64,000 bases of DNA from Fasciola hepatica (Eukaryota; Platyhelminthes; Trematoda; Plagiorchiida; Fasciolidae): positions 19,097,501 through 19,161,500 of the forward strand of contig CANUEZ040000182.1 of the NCBI GenBank assembly GCA_948099385.1, given 5' to 3'. The notes beneath the pieces were generated by a model, which saw only the letters and a list, made by a program, of their open reading frames with translations, ran no database searches and had not been told where the DNA came from. The translations under genes and the position numbers were made by a program. This document shows, in pieces, positions 35,723-48,169 of the stretch (the stretch's first letter is position 1; every line of letters begins with the position of its first letter).

Positions 35723-36466
35723 GTAGAAATTACTGAAAACGTAGAATGCTTTGTTAACTGCAGACATCGGTACGCGTTTACTAGACAAATGATGGTATTA
35801 ACTGATAAAATATCTACAAGTAACATAAGACTCCAATAAAAAACAATGGTGGATTGAAGGTAGTCTTCGTGATAGCCCGCTGAATGATCAGAGCAAATGA
35901 ATGATGGTGTCATCGTTAAGTGTGGTTTAGCAGTCAGGTGGTTTGACGATTATTTCTGTCAACGGAGTAGAATACTGCGTTGCGAAAGAAACATAAGTAA
36001 TGATCGATGTTCACCATGAGTAAAATGGAATTTCTGTGATATGGCAAACTGATGTGAATTCGCGGTTTCTGCTGTGCTCGTTTGTCAGCCATCTTTGAAA
36101 TGAGATACATATATAACAAAAAAGTTCTTCAACCTATGGCATTATAAATTCTCCTGTCATGCCCCTAAGGACGAAAGAAAAGACCACATCATACTGGAAA
36201 AAGAAGCATTACTTACTTAAGAACGGTAGAAGAGCTTCTTGGTATTCTTTAAAATAGCATTTGAGATGAGAGTTTTGATCCTCATTTTCATAAATTATAA
36301 AGTGCAAAAAATGGACGGTGGATATTCAGTTTAAAATACACTGCGCGTGGAACCGTAAATAAGGAATTGAGAATTGCATCCATTCAGTGGATGATTTCAC
36401 ACCGACCAAGATACGTAATATATATGTTTGATATGACAAACTAAATAAGAAATATGAAAAAATAAC

Positions 36467-36913
36467 CTGTAGGGGTCCCGAGATATTATGCTTTTGGATT
36501 TCACTGGTGTGATAAGACTTAGTAGCTTCTGCTATAAAATGCATCTCGTATGAGTGAGCACAAGACAGTACTGTTGTACACAAGTTGTCCCCGTTTTATC
36601 TTTGGTATCTTCAAGCTGTTGTTTCACACTACACATTAGCAGTCAGAGTAGTGGGTTACCTGGCTAGTCAATGAAGCGTCAAGATAGGTTCCCGGTGGGT
36701 TTTTTAATTTTCGTATGTTTGGCAGACCGATGTGATTGGTCACAGTGAGGACTTCACAGGATCTAGATTTGAATACTTTCGAACAAACACGCACAAACGC
36801 GGTTTTAGTAGCTAGGTAAAGCCTCCTAGTTTTCGGTGATGAACTGAGCACTGATACTGCTCGGTAAACTTTTCTATCCACGAACAGTCCATTAATCATG
36901 TTACTCGTGTCTT
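36467..36913 (-). CDS. One good and one tentative exon of an unknown minus-strand gene
   Basis: Exon 36913-36660 (254 nt) follows a pyrimidine-rich acceptor (tttccactctgtgaag) and ends in a strong donor AGCCAG|gtaacc at phase 0. It encodes DTSNMINGLFVDRKVYRAV, then SPKTRRLYLATKTAFVRV and a Cys-x8-Cys stretch, LTVTNHIGLPNIRKLKNPPG. The 'RRLYLATxTxFVRV...C' pattern is faintly like the last blade of a sema domain, but no PSI module follows, so I leave it unnamed. A second exon 36531-36467 fits in phase 0 and ends CTACAG|gttatt. Confidence 0.45.
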
Positions 36914-36949
36914 CTTCACAGAGTGGAAAGCACAGAAGTATTAGGATCG

Positions 36950-39900
36950 AACAGGTTATTTAGAAGCTTTTGATATGCCGTGAATAACCAGAGCAGATTG
37001 CTACTGCCAGACGCAGTTGAACACACTGATCATAACAAAACAATCTAATTAGGACATAACCGAAGCTGCATTCAGATGAGTTACCATATTAGAATGAATC
37101 ACTGAGAATCACGTACGTGTCTACAGGAAAGAAACTGATAAGTGATATCATTTAAGGAAGCATTTCATTTCACAAGGGAACAGTTTCCGGAGAAGGAGTT
37201 TAGTGAAGTGGAGGAATCTTCTCTTTTGTGAATCGGGAAAACACTCAAGGACTAGTTTTATTGAGTAGCAAACTCAGAACCATGTAAAATAAATATTGCG
37301 ATAGTAAAAAAATAATGAAAGTTTAATCCGGGAAAAATCCTGACCGAAAGACTTTATTACCGCAGCGAAAGCAATTCTCAGTTGAACTGCCTTGTTTTTA
37401 GTGGAAGTGAAGAAAACCTCATCATGTTAGTTGAAAACACTTGGATAAGATTAAACCAGATAATATACGATTCTGAAAGAGCATTTGATATACTTTGTTT
37501 ATTATTCAGCTCTAGACACGGCCTCAACTGACTGAAGAGAATGACGATCATATTGGTTAACAAAGGTCATTCTTCAAGGGGATGCAATCCTACTGAGAAA
37601 ATGCGACACGGGTGATTCTGAGTTGAAAGTATTCCAGTTTTTAAACTCTAGTTACTGAAATTGTTGCACAGCTCCTGCTGACCCCACCAAAACAACATGG
37701 ACCTAGCTTTTTTCAACGAATTCATATTCCACCGACGTCCAAATGGCCTTAGTGTGGTGATTAGGTTTTAGAAGACAACTAAGTCTTGAAGAAAGTTTCA
37801 TAACTATTTTATGGAAAGTTCGGTCTACACATAATTCCAACCTCATTCATATCTTGGGTTCTTCAAAAGCCTCATAAATGATGTATTCGTCTTCTGCCTG
37901 GAACAAAAAAATGAGTGTTTTTTTCCTGCTTTTTCTCAGTGCGACTGATGCGTTCCTATTCAACTTCATTATCTTTATATATGGTTAGTCCGTGAAGTCA
38001 ATGATTGACTCAGAAAGCAATATCGTGTTAGGTCACGCAGTGAAATTCAACAGCAGTTCACAATTATGTATACTCCTACAGTCTCCTCATCAGTATAAAT
38101 AAATGCGAATGTTGCTTGGGTATCCCGAGAACCACTAGCGGGGAGAAGTGTGAGGTTATCATATTGCTTGCAAGACCATCAACGGCCGAAAGACTCCGGG
38201 CAATGCGTACAAGAAAGCCTCTCACCTGCTATTTCTTTTTCTGCAGAACACAAAATTGACCAGTACAATCGATTATTGGTGGTAGAAAGCAGGATTTTGC
38301 CTGTGAGTCGTTAAGCAACATCAAAACTGAAAACACCGCTAAAATTCCCTGAAGCAAGAAAATTTGTTTTATCTTTGTCAGGAATGATCAGCAGTGCACA
38401 TCGACCGAGGCCACGCTTTTAATGAAACCGGCGAGGGAAGGGGGGTGGATAGCGTGACAAATACCTAACGACCAGGTTAACCAGGCTAGATCGCAACGGG
38501 GATGTGTACTGCAGGTGATTCCTAACAAGGACTAAGCAGTAGTATGGTGCTTTCCTGGTATCCAAAGGTGGGATGAGCATACACACTGCATGAAAAATCA
38601 TATTATGTAAAAATGAAGTTGATTTAACCCAACTTGGTAAGGGCCGCAAATAAAAAACTTGTCGTTAGGTGATGTGCTAAACCCTGTATTTATCACACGT
38701 TCTCCAACAAGGGAAACAACGTTTTATAAGTTCCATGCTCATGACCATGCGGTGGCAACGAGTTAAACTCCGATACACGTACTTACAAAATTAGATCAAA
38801 CTGCGGTAAGCAAAGCCGGCCATTGCTGTGTTGAGTGCATTTTATCAAATGTGACTCCATATGAGTTAACAGTTAGTTTCCAGATTTGCAGCATAAATTA
38901 CGCATGATACTTGCAAACAGTTCACCATGAATCAGAGACACACACAGTGCATAAACCTCCAAAAGATTCAACAGATCAAAAGAAGTCAACTGGCAGCCGA
39001 GCTCTTGCATGGAAAGCAAAACGTGTTACCCACCGATTGGCGACGCAAACTGTCCACGCTAACAAATCGCCGACCAATCAGAGAAGGGTTTCCTAGAACC
39101 TGCTCTTTCTCCGTGATAATAAACGAATAATAATTATCTCGTGACACTCATCCATGGGCACGTGAAACCTGAAACCTTTCCCAGATAATCGCAATCAGAA
39201 TAACTCCAAGGGAATTAAAGGCAAAACTTCACTGCGATTAACCCGTATGTTCGTTATGAAAACTCCCTTTGGCTATATCATTAAGTATTCCATATCATTC
39301 ATTTAGATTGCCAGTAAGCATGAAATAATAAGCCTGGATGTTACTGCATCTGATTCTTCTTTGGTATTTCCCTCTGCCATCCTATCAGTATTCATAAACA
39401 CAAACCACTTGTTCCTTATAGCTGGATGAATCTCACATCCAGAGCGCTTTGCTGGAAAGCCCAGTAAATGATACTACAGCAGTCAATGTAACTTCCAAGA
39501 GTTTTGGCTTCGTTAGAGCTAAACGGACACACCGGTTGTGAAACAAGCGCCCTAAGTGACGAGTGGCACGTACTAGAGACTGTAGTAAAACCAAGTGAAT
39601 ATACAAGCAGTGACTCATAGGGCTTATCCCGTTAATGATTGGCAACTTTAAGTCAGCTACTTATTTACGAGTGTCTCATACCAAAAGGTGATTATTTTAT
39701 AGCTTATCTGTGGACTAATAAATATCACCAACCTGCTATCATACTAATTCTGCTACATGTTGCTCGAGCGGAATAAAATTAAGCGGCAAAATAACTAGTG
39801 AGATCGAAAACACCCCTGGTAGAAAGGTAAATAGCAATTAGTGCCGATCGCAATCCTTTGTTTTGGCCATGAAACTGAAGTAAAATGTTTGGTTAATCAA

Positions 39901-42735
39901 GTTTTCGCCAATACTGAGGTTCGCGGACCATTTGGGGTGACTTTTTTCCAGCACTTCAATAATGAGGAAAACATTTCTTGAAAATATAGACTAGTTCAGG
40001 CATTTATGTGTTTCGGTGAACCAGTGGAATAATTTATGAATCTTGATGCCATAGCTGTATACAACTTACCACTTTTTGCGGAGGCTGGTTTAAATTTACC
40101 CGGTAGAGAGATTCGAAAAAATAATCATTCTATGTGGGTGTAATTCATTGATTATTTGGTTTTAATTTTCCCCTTTAGAGTTTATGAGACTAAGCTCACT
40201 TGGTCTGATATCACGAGCAACAATTCAGCCAACTTTCGTGAAGCTGCAGTCGCGCGACTAGGAGAAATAAACCACCACCTCTAATAGATATATGCTGTTC
40301 ACGAGGATCAAACTTCGTAATCCACAAATAAGAAAGAATAATCTTCGTTGAACTGTCTGCAAAGAAATTAAAACTGTGATTACTGTTAGTTCTTTTTAAG
40401 CCACTACAAACATAGAGAACAGCAAGGCTGAATGGGCAAGCTTGTACATTGATATTGAATAGTATGTAGATTGGTGGAAAAAAGAATATCCCTTCACATT
40501 CCGGAACAACACGTATGCATGCACGTATGTAGATGTATGAAGACCCGTGTGTACAGGGGTCACAATTACTTATAGCTGAATAGCAGGAATAACTGCAAAA
40601 CCGGCCATGTGCTTCCGGGGTATATCTGCTAACTGTCATACATAGTACGAGCAAAGGTGGCTACCGATCGTATTTGCACACTTGACCCAAGCGAAGACCC
40701 TATTGGAAATGTTTCCTGCGGTAAACAAAAGTCAGCTGATTACGAACATTTCGGAAAGCTCCGTGTTGCTCAGTTGAAAAAATAGATTTACTTTTCAATG
40801 CCGCTCTCAGGACAACATATTAACGTGAGTGCAGTCAGGCAAATTGTTCATTGATTAAGCTCATCTTATGGTTACCATGTCACCATCGTTCTTCTTTTTT
40901 GATAGTAGTTCATTTGACTTTATTTCTACTAGATACTGAGTCACAGTTTGGAAATTTTGTGCACATTTTCAGTAAGCGACTGCTGAAACTGCTACTTATT
41001 ATCGATATATTTGAGATAAAGGGAAATTTCTAATCAATCGTTAATCTCCGTTAGAACACACTGAAATGAAGACGTAGGTGGTTGCTGACACCCTCCATCC
41101 CATTCAAGGCAAGACTGATGCAACCCCGGATTTTATACTACTCTAGATGACAGTCACGATACCATCATCCATGAAAATGTAAAGAAACTAAATATTTTTT
41201 TAAATCTAACGGGGGTCAGAGTTCAGATATGTGAACTTCCATTTGCGACGAAATGATCCTTGCATATGAACCTAATGAGCATTCACCTATGCATTAAAAA
41301 GAGCACCTTTAATGTCTTGAAGTGGCTACCTCAATTATTGTCTATCATCAGCCAAACAAAACCGTGGGATTTTCGTAATATGCCCTGGGTTTTGAATGCA
41401 AAGAGAGCGTTTTGTGTCCTATAATGCAGATAAGGACGAGCGTGAATCAATGTATGTTGTCGATTGACCAAATGGTAGTTTACAAGGGTATACAATTGGT
41501 AATGCATGTTCAGCAACACGTCAACAGTAAGGCACAATATTCTGCACCGGAATGTCAACTTACTAATTTTCTCTATTAATTCCGGTGGTACCCCTTTAAA
41601 TAGAAAAAAGGACCTATATATGTGTTTTGCTTACTTATGGAAACAAGGTTATAGACGTTCATAATTGTAAATCATTTTGTGTGGATAAAGCACGACATTT
41701 TGATCAAGAAAGTTTTAATTTTAAAGTGAAACCAACGTTGATGAGAGTATGATGTGTTTTCTGACGTGATTCAGCCAGTTTCGAACCTAATGAAACCTCT
41801 AATAGCTTGAAGCCCTCCCGAGTGTCCTAGATATATCTGTGGTGCGACGTTTTTCACATTGAGCTCAAAAACAAAAAAGTTACAAAATGGAATTCTGCCG
41901 TAGCCGGTCTCACTTCTTTTGTCAATCTAATGATTGGCCGCGATACCCGTCGTGGATTTTTGTACGAGTAGTATACTATAACTAAAAACGAAATAAACAC
42001 CTCACCAATATTATTATTACCATCTTTCTGATCACCCTCTGGAAGCATTTGAATACCTGAATTGCTTGCTGGACACCATGAATATGGTTTCACTCGCTTG
42101 TAACACCTGAACATCTTTTCAATGTATTTATTGTCCCGCTCTAATGTCTGGCATTGACAACACTGAATCCGTCGGCCCGTATATTCCCGACTTGTTTTGT
42201 ACTCCCCTTATCTGGGAATTAAGATGTGGTAGTGAACGGTATCATTCTGAGAGGATGAATCTGCACATCGGTTTTATACAAGGATGTGATTTGGCACAGA
42301 GTAAGGTATTCACTTTAGAATGCATATCTGAGCAACGCAGGTTTATAGGTTTTGTCTCTACAAACCAGCAGTACTTAAACTTATTTAGGATTCAGTATCC
42401 GGTGGCGTGGGACATTTGAGACATTTACCTGAAGTCCGTCCACAGTTGGTTCTTCGAAACAGTGTAATTAAATGTTAGGGTAGACTTCCATTATGTTTTG
42501 ATATATTCAAAGTATGGTTGTTCTTCTAAACCAAGGAGTCGCATTTAAAGTCTAGTATAACTAAAAAAGAGCTACAAAGTTGTTCTGTTTTTATTTAGTC
42601 TTTTACTTTTGATTACCACAAGCTGATTTGGTAAGATTTGAGCAGAGTATAATGAATAAGACTTTACCAAGTGGATCATGGCTTAAATTCCTTAGAAACC
42701 TCTTTATTAATTTGAGGGGTGCTAGAATTCCATCT
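36950..42735. other. Mostly non-coding; scattered weak exon candidates
   Basis: Weak candidates, none good enough to call: plus 38927-39130 (ATG in caccATGA context, Gln/Arg-rich); minus 39594-39470 after the excellent acceptor tggttttactacag, where two frames are open; minus 40356 downward after tttctttgcag, again with competing frames; minus 42114-42008, Cys-rich, ending ATTG|gtgagg. Plus 42144-42300 is open to a good donor (CAGA|gtaagg) and overlaps on the other strand. The rest is AT-rich filler. Confidence 0.3.
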
Positions 42736-42738
42736 TAC

Positions 42739-43777
42739 GCAATGCATTTGACGTATTTTCAAATAAACTCTGCGGAGGACTCGTTGTCAGCAAAGCATCA
42801 GTTGGGGGTCCATCAAATGCGGTGGTAGACCACTGCATTCGGAACAAGTTTCTTTCCACTTCGATACCGCTAGGTAGCCCTATCTGAATCGATACTTTAT
42901 CTGAACACAATCCGTTTACCGAAGCAGCAATTGAATTTATGATTTGAGTCATCAGTTAGAATGGGGGTAAATTTATCTGATGGTTCTGCTATGTCATATT
43001 TTGAGAGAATAACCAAATCAGAGGCTTAAATTTTTCGCTTCCTAAATGAACTGTTCGAATCCATCCGGGTGAAGTTTATTCAGTTTTACAGACCAGTTCG
43101 TTTCTATCTTTTCTAAAATGCTCTTATAATATTTTGTTACAGTAAAAGAGAACACATTACAAAACCTCAAGTTTTTGCTTTTTAATGAATAATACAACTA
43201 CCCAGGCAGCAGGATGAAAAATGGATTAAGTTCCCAATCTTTGTTGAGACCAAATAACGATAGGACTGTACTTTTCCAATGTCTAATATCAAAACAGTAA
43301 CGTAGTACAGATGCATATGTGCCAGTGATTCTCAAGCTAGTATATCTTTCGTAAGTACACAAAGCTATAGTACACAGACCACCTATAACGCTATACTTCG
43401 AATCCGTTATGGAGAAGATGCTACCAGTTGACTTTGAAATTGGGTCGTAAGTAAGACGAAACCCCGATTTGTCGAACCATGTCTCTTAGCGGTGACTGGG
43501 GAGGTTCATTTTTACGGTAAAGTACTCACCCATGTTCAGCATTTCTTGAGCTATAACGGCTTATTGGAAGTATAATGAAGGATTGGTAGACTGGTTAGAG
43601 CTGAATAATAGGACTGCCTCATATGACCTTCGCAAATACTGTAAAACGCGATTTGGAAATTTAAGCCCGAACTGTTTGGCTTCCCAGTAGTGGAAGTAAA
43701 TGCTATAGACCGGGCAACGTCAAAAAGCAAGGTGAAGTCCTGGAATGAGAAGTCGAACTGGATTATGAGAGTACCAC
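42739..43777 (-). CDS. Two phase-matched exons of an unknown minus-strand gene
   Basis: Exon 43777-43628 (150 nt) has a strong acceptor (ttgctttggtcttag) and ends GAAG|gtcata in phase 1. Exon 42900-42739 (162 nt) has the acceptor attgtgttcag, begins with the two bases that complete the codon, and ends TTGC|gtaaga in phase 1. The joined product reads GTLIIQFDFSFQDFTLLFDV, TTGKPNSSGLNFQIAFYSIC, then DKVSIQIGLPSGIEVERNLF and a Pro/Thr/Ser-rich end PPTDALLTTSPPQSLFENTS. Alternating hydrophobic beta-like segments suggest an extracellular or beta-rich protein; the family is not recognised. The 42900 exon could also be read from an ATG at 42952 without that acceptor. Confidence 0.52.
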
Positions 43778-43789
43778 CTAAGACCAAAG

Positions 43790-46700
43790 CAAATACCCAC
43801 CATCTAGTGTGGAGGGCTACGGAAGAAGGCCAGCTGTCAAGTTTAACTGAGAGACATTTGAGGCCATAATACGGTATCTAATTCAAGAATCATTGAGTGT
43901 CTCAAAGAATAGGTCAGAATAATAACTGAAGGTTTGAAAACCTTCGTGATATAATGATGCCTTTACATTTTCACCAAAAATACATACGATATGCTATTTT
44001 TACTACCAGAATCGTAAAAAATGGGTGAAAGAATTGCAGAATCTGTTATCCAAGGTTGGTGAATCAGAGGAAGTGATGACTCAACAAATCCTCCCAAGGA
44101 CACAAACCCGGTGCGTCAGATCGGGGTCCACACCAGCTTGGTGTTACGCAATCCGAGCAGGTTCTAAGGTTTGGTTACATTTGACAAAAAACAGTCATAC
44201 TAACAAACAATAATCCATAAACTGGCCGACTTTCGTTAGTGAAATCTCCTTGTTTGGAGTATAAATGAAACACAACCCGTACATGTGACTGCCGATACTG
44301 ATCTTCAGGTTTGATCCCAGTCGGGTTGGGAATAATTTGTAAAAGAAAAACAGAATCCCAAAATCGTAAAATGTATTTCCGAAATCAACTTAGTTCTTCA
44401 AAAACAGTACCACTTTCAGTTCCAGAAAACAAACGATTTATAAATGTGAATAGAAGGGGGCTGGGTGGACTACAACAATTTGGAGGAATGGAGACACACA
44501 GTAAGTGAAAAAATAAGACCACTTCGAGGGACCTCGTGGACCACGTGGTGCAGAAACACCCGCTTCATCAGTGGTAGAAACTGCCTGAGCCACAAAACAC
44601 GAAGTTTGTTGTAACAAAGCATTTTGGATACTTCACAGAAACAAGTATCTGACAGTTAAGATTTTCATGCCACGAGGATCAGGAAATGGTGCGACAAGAA
44701 TATCCCCATCAGACTGGGTCTTCCTAAGGGCTTTTACTGTATCGGCATACTGAAAGTCGTTTGTACTCTTTCAGCGCAGGTCCATAATTGATTCCAGTGC
44801 TTCAGTGGACAGTGAAAGATATACTGAACTGAAACTTTGGGAACAGACCTTGCAAGCCCATGATTACACGTTTTACTCTCAAAACTCAAGCGTCGCAACA
44901 GTAAGTATCGACTGAGTTACCAACAACAAACAAAAACTATCTTGTACTAACATTTGTCATTCCGAGAGAGTGAACATTTTCTTGAAGTCTCTTTCGATGA
45001 ACTCTCACGCTGGATTTTGAATGAACTAATTTTGTTCACTCACCTTTGATTTTACAGAATACCTTTTGTCTCCGCTAATCATACGCGCTCGGTTTGTCTC
45101 CGCTCTGCTTCTACGGTGGTTTGTATCACGCGCAAAGGTTGTATCTGTTTGCACCACACATTTTGACATTTTTCTGTCAAGTCGAGTCTGCTCTGGTCAG
45201 TCAACCGAGGGGTTTTTGTTGTCGCATCGATTTGGTGCCCAGTAGGATACACTTTCGCTGTTCGTTGCCCATTCGTCTCATATAAACGCTTCGGAAACAC
45301 CGGGTTTTGTGTAACAATGGTAAACCCAGAGATAGAAGACTCATTACACTTTCACCCCAGGGGGCTGGTTGTGGTTAGCCTATTCATTTGAAAAGTGATA
45401 TATATATGCTTACCAATGAAAAAAGTAATGAGAAAATATATAGTAATTCATATAATACGACGAAAAAGCCAACGTGATATAATGTCAAAGTTCACTCACT
45501 CTCTTCTTCATCTAATCGAGCCCATGAATCAAACGGGGAATAATTTATGAAGATCAACGTACGTAAATGAACCAGTCAGTCTTATGAAAATTTTATTTAT
45601 CTTCGGTGGAAAATGGTACAAGGTCTTGAGCCACGCACGGCCGAGTATAATCGAACTGACTTTCCCATTCGACTGAAAACTTCATCCAGCTACAGGTTTC
45701 ACACGTAAAACTTCTAGCAACCGTATAAAAACGCACTAGTTGAGAACAAAGTACCTCAGAAATGAGATTAAGTCTCAGACAGGGCATTTGTCCATCGGAA
45801 TGAATTCAAACGGTGAATAAATCGCAAATGCTGTATAAATTGTATCAGTTTTCTAGTGAATCATACAGCCAAATACTTGGACGACTCAGTGAAGTCTATT
45901 TGATGTGTTTCGACCAACTTGGAGGTCTTCATCTTGTTGGATTTACGTAAGGGTTGGTGCCTATTGGTACACTAGCCAATCCTCGGCTAAAGGAGTTTTT
46001 CCCTCTGGTGTGCTTTTGCAGACTGAACACGTGTAACCTCATTCGGAAAAGTGTTGACATTGAGTTTTACATCTTTAGAACCCACGGAAGGACCACCTCG
46101 GGTGGAGAGCGCCGGGGATCAATCTAGTGGGAACGGCGTGTGAGTAGATTGGTATAGGTCTTTTAGAGTGGCTTGTGATCCCTGGGAATTCAGTACTTCT
46201 GTGGTGGATGTTAGAGCAGTACCGAACACTTGGGGCAGTTCTTTTCTAGTGAAAGCTGTGTAACGATCATCTTAAAAGTAACCATCTTTTTGTTTTTTGA
46301 ATAATGTAACTGCGGATGCTCACAGATGTACTTATTGAGCCTCGGCCTGCGGAGTTTCTCTTCCTATTGTGGTTTTGTAGATTGGGAGTGCGTAACCCCC
46401 TTCCGAACACTAATTGCCTAGCGAGTTGCAGAAAAACTTGTCCCAACTACTCATCCGTTTGCAGTTTCATTCTCGGGTCCCTTAGCTCTAACAAACAGGC
46501 AGCTTTTGATCGTCCTTGACCTTTCTTGGCTTCGACGTCTGACCATTTCATCAACGAAAATGAACACGTGAAACTTGGTTTTGAAGCATCCAAACTTTTT
46601 ATTAGTGATTCAGAAGTGCTTTAGGGAGTTGGTCCTTCCTTTATTCATTTCCTACTTACCCTAGTAACTTGTCAAACAGTTTTCCAACAAGTTTAAATGA

Positions 46701-47940
46701 AGATGCGAGTGATGGGACTCTTTATCAAACTGCTTTCTAAACCCAGGATTTCAATAAATGTTCAGCAAATTTGCGTTCTATTTGTAATTTCTCTGTTCCA
46801 TCCGGTTTAAGTGTAACTTTTTGCGAATGCATTGGATCCGCATTTACACTTTCTCCATCGGCTTATCTCAGTGACCCAGCTCAGACAGTTCAAAGATAAA
46901 CAGGGCACTGTCTCTCTTTGATTTTATCAGTGTTTTTTGTTCTCCTCTGTTGTCCCACAGTTAATTTTCCTGGACTGATAAAGAATGATTTAAAATAACC
47001 TTGCATATGTCACTCTACTATCAGTCGAGTATCCTTCGTGCCAGTGAATGAATTATTCACAAAGTTTTCCTAGCTTCACCCGGCCTCATATGAAATGTAT
47101 GCTCACAAAATTCATTCAGACACCACTCACCCGTTATACGGCCATCTATTCAAGTTCATCTTTCTCATCTCCGTACTTCTCGCTTTTTAATCCCTACCCT
47201 GCAGAAATATTATCAACGGAGCCTCCATTGTTTCTTATGTGGCCCAAATCCTTAGAGATCGGGAGAGAGTATCAGTTGAATTTCCCACGAAGGATTAAAG
47301 TGTGAGCATTTTTTTCATTCCCTCAATAAGATGAGGTGCTGACAGTAAATGTTTCTGGCTAAAAAGCGGACATCTTTCTATGCGAAACTCCGATCAAGTA
47401 CAGATACAAATTCATACCATTCATTAGAGGACAGTGTTTTGTCATTTTCGCAAATGTGTCGTCAAAAATTCAAATTTGAAGACGAATCTATCACAAAATA
47501 GCTTAGGACATCATAAGTGATATAAACAATGTCACAAAAACCTGTGAACTACGTGAGAAGAGTTTAAAACGGGAAGTATTTGTCTCTGGATTACTCAGAC
47601 ATGTTGTCATGTTATTGATGCAATTAAGATTAACCGGTTTGCTTCCCACCTGGACAGGCCAGTTTCAATTCTTTAGTTGTTACTGCATGATTACATACTG
47701 CTGATGAAAGCCGAATGAAGCAGCTGTTGAAAATCCAAAATAATATTGACGCAGAACATACGGAATAGCCAAGCTCTTGATACTAATGTAAGCGCTTTGT
47801 GCAATACTGATCATTGTTCCACAATGCACAGCTAAGGTTGAGACACACTTTCACAGGTACATTACTTCTCAAACGTGCTCGTGCGCGAAGCAAACTAAAC
47901 ACATATTTGAACGTCAATATTTAAGGGTAGTAACGAATAA
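43790..47940. other. No gene supported
   Basis: AT-rich. A plus-strand frame near 44025-44080 (VKELQNLLSKVGESEEVM) is protein-like but lacks an acceptor. At about 45281 a TATAAA box precedes an ATG at 45317 with 23 codons (MVNPEIEDSLHF...) and a stop; this could be a small upstream ORF or chance. No repeats were recognised. Confidence 0.3.
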
Positions 47941-47945
47941 CTTGC

Positions 47946-48162
47946 CTTCCTCCACATCCGAGGAGCCTTCGGTATCTGAAGCAAACAATGAAGCAGCAGT
48001 AGGATTAAAATATGAATATCAAAAGGTGTGCCGAGTGTAACTATGTCACGGAACGATCGCAATTTCTAATACGTTTGCAGAGCTCAGAGAGTGTGTCTGG
48101 AACCATTCTAGGTAGCAGTTCAAGGAAGTTGATCGTAAAACCTCTTGGAATTGTATTGTATT
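47946..48162 (-). CDS. Candidate exon plus micro-exon, unknown protein
   Basis: Exon 48162-48050 (113 nt) follows an excellent acceptor (ctagttgtttggcag), encodes YNTIPRGFTINFLELLPRMV and PDTLSELCKRIRNCDRS, and ends CGTTCC|gtgaca. A second good acceptor (catttgtttgcttcag-like, ttgtttgcttcag) at 47976 opens a short frame; if it ends at GAGGAAG|gcaagt it is a 30-nt micro-exon with a GC donor, otherwise it reads TEGSSDVEEGKLFVTTLKY to a stop in another phase. The long plus-strand frame 48012-48347 is treated as the shadow of the first exon. Confidence 0.38.
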
Positions 48163-48169
48163 CTGCCAA

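Noticed and set aside
36660..36913. Sema/plexin domain end
   Set aside because: The LYLATKTAFVRV...C pattern fits loosely, but no PSI cysteines follow and no other sema blades were found.
42900..42960. A 19-nt intron joining two open frames
   Set aside because: GT...AG and frame agree, but 19 nt is too short for splicing; a normal exon from the acceptor at 42901 explains the frame.
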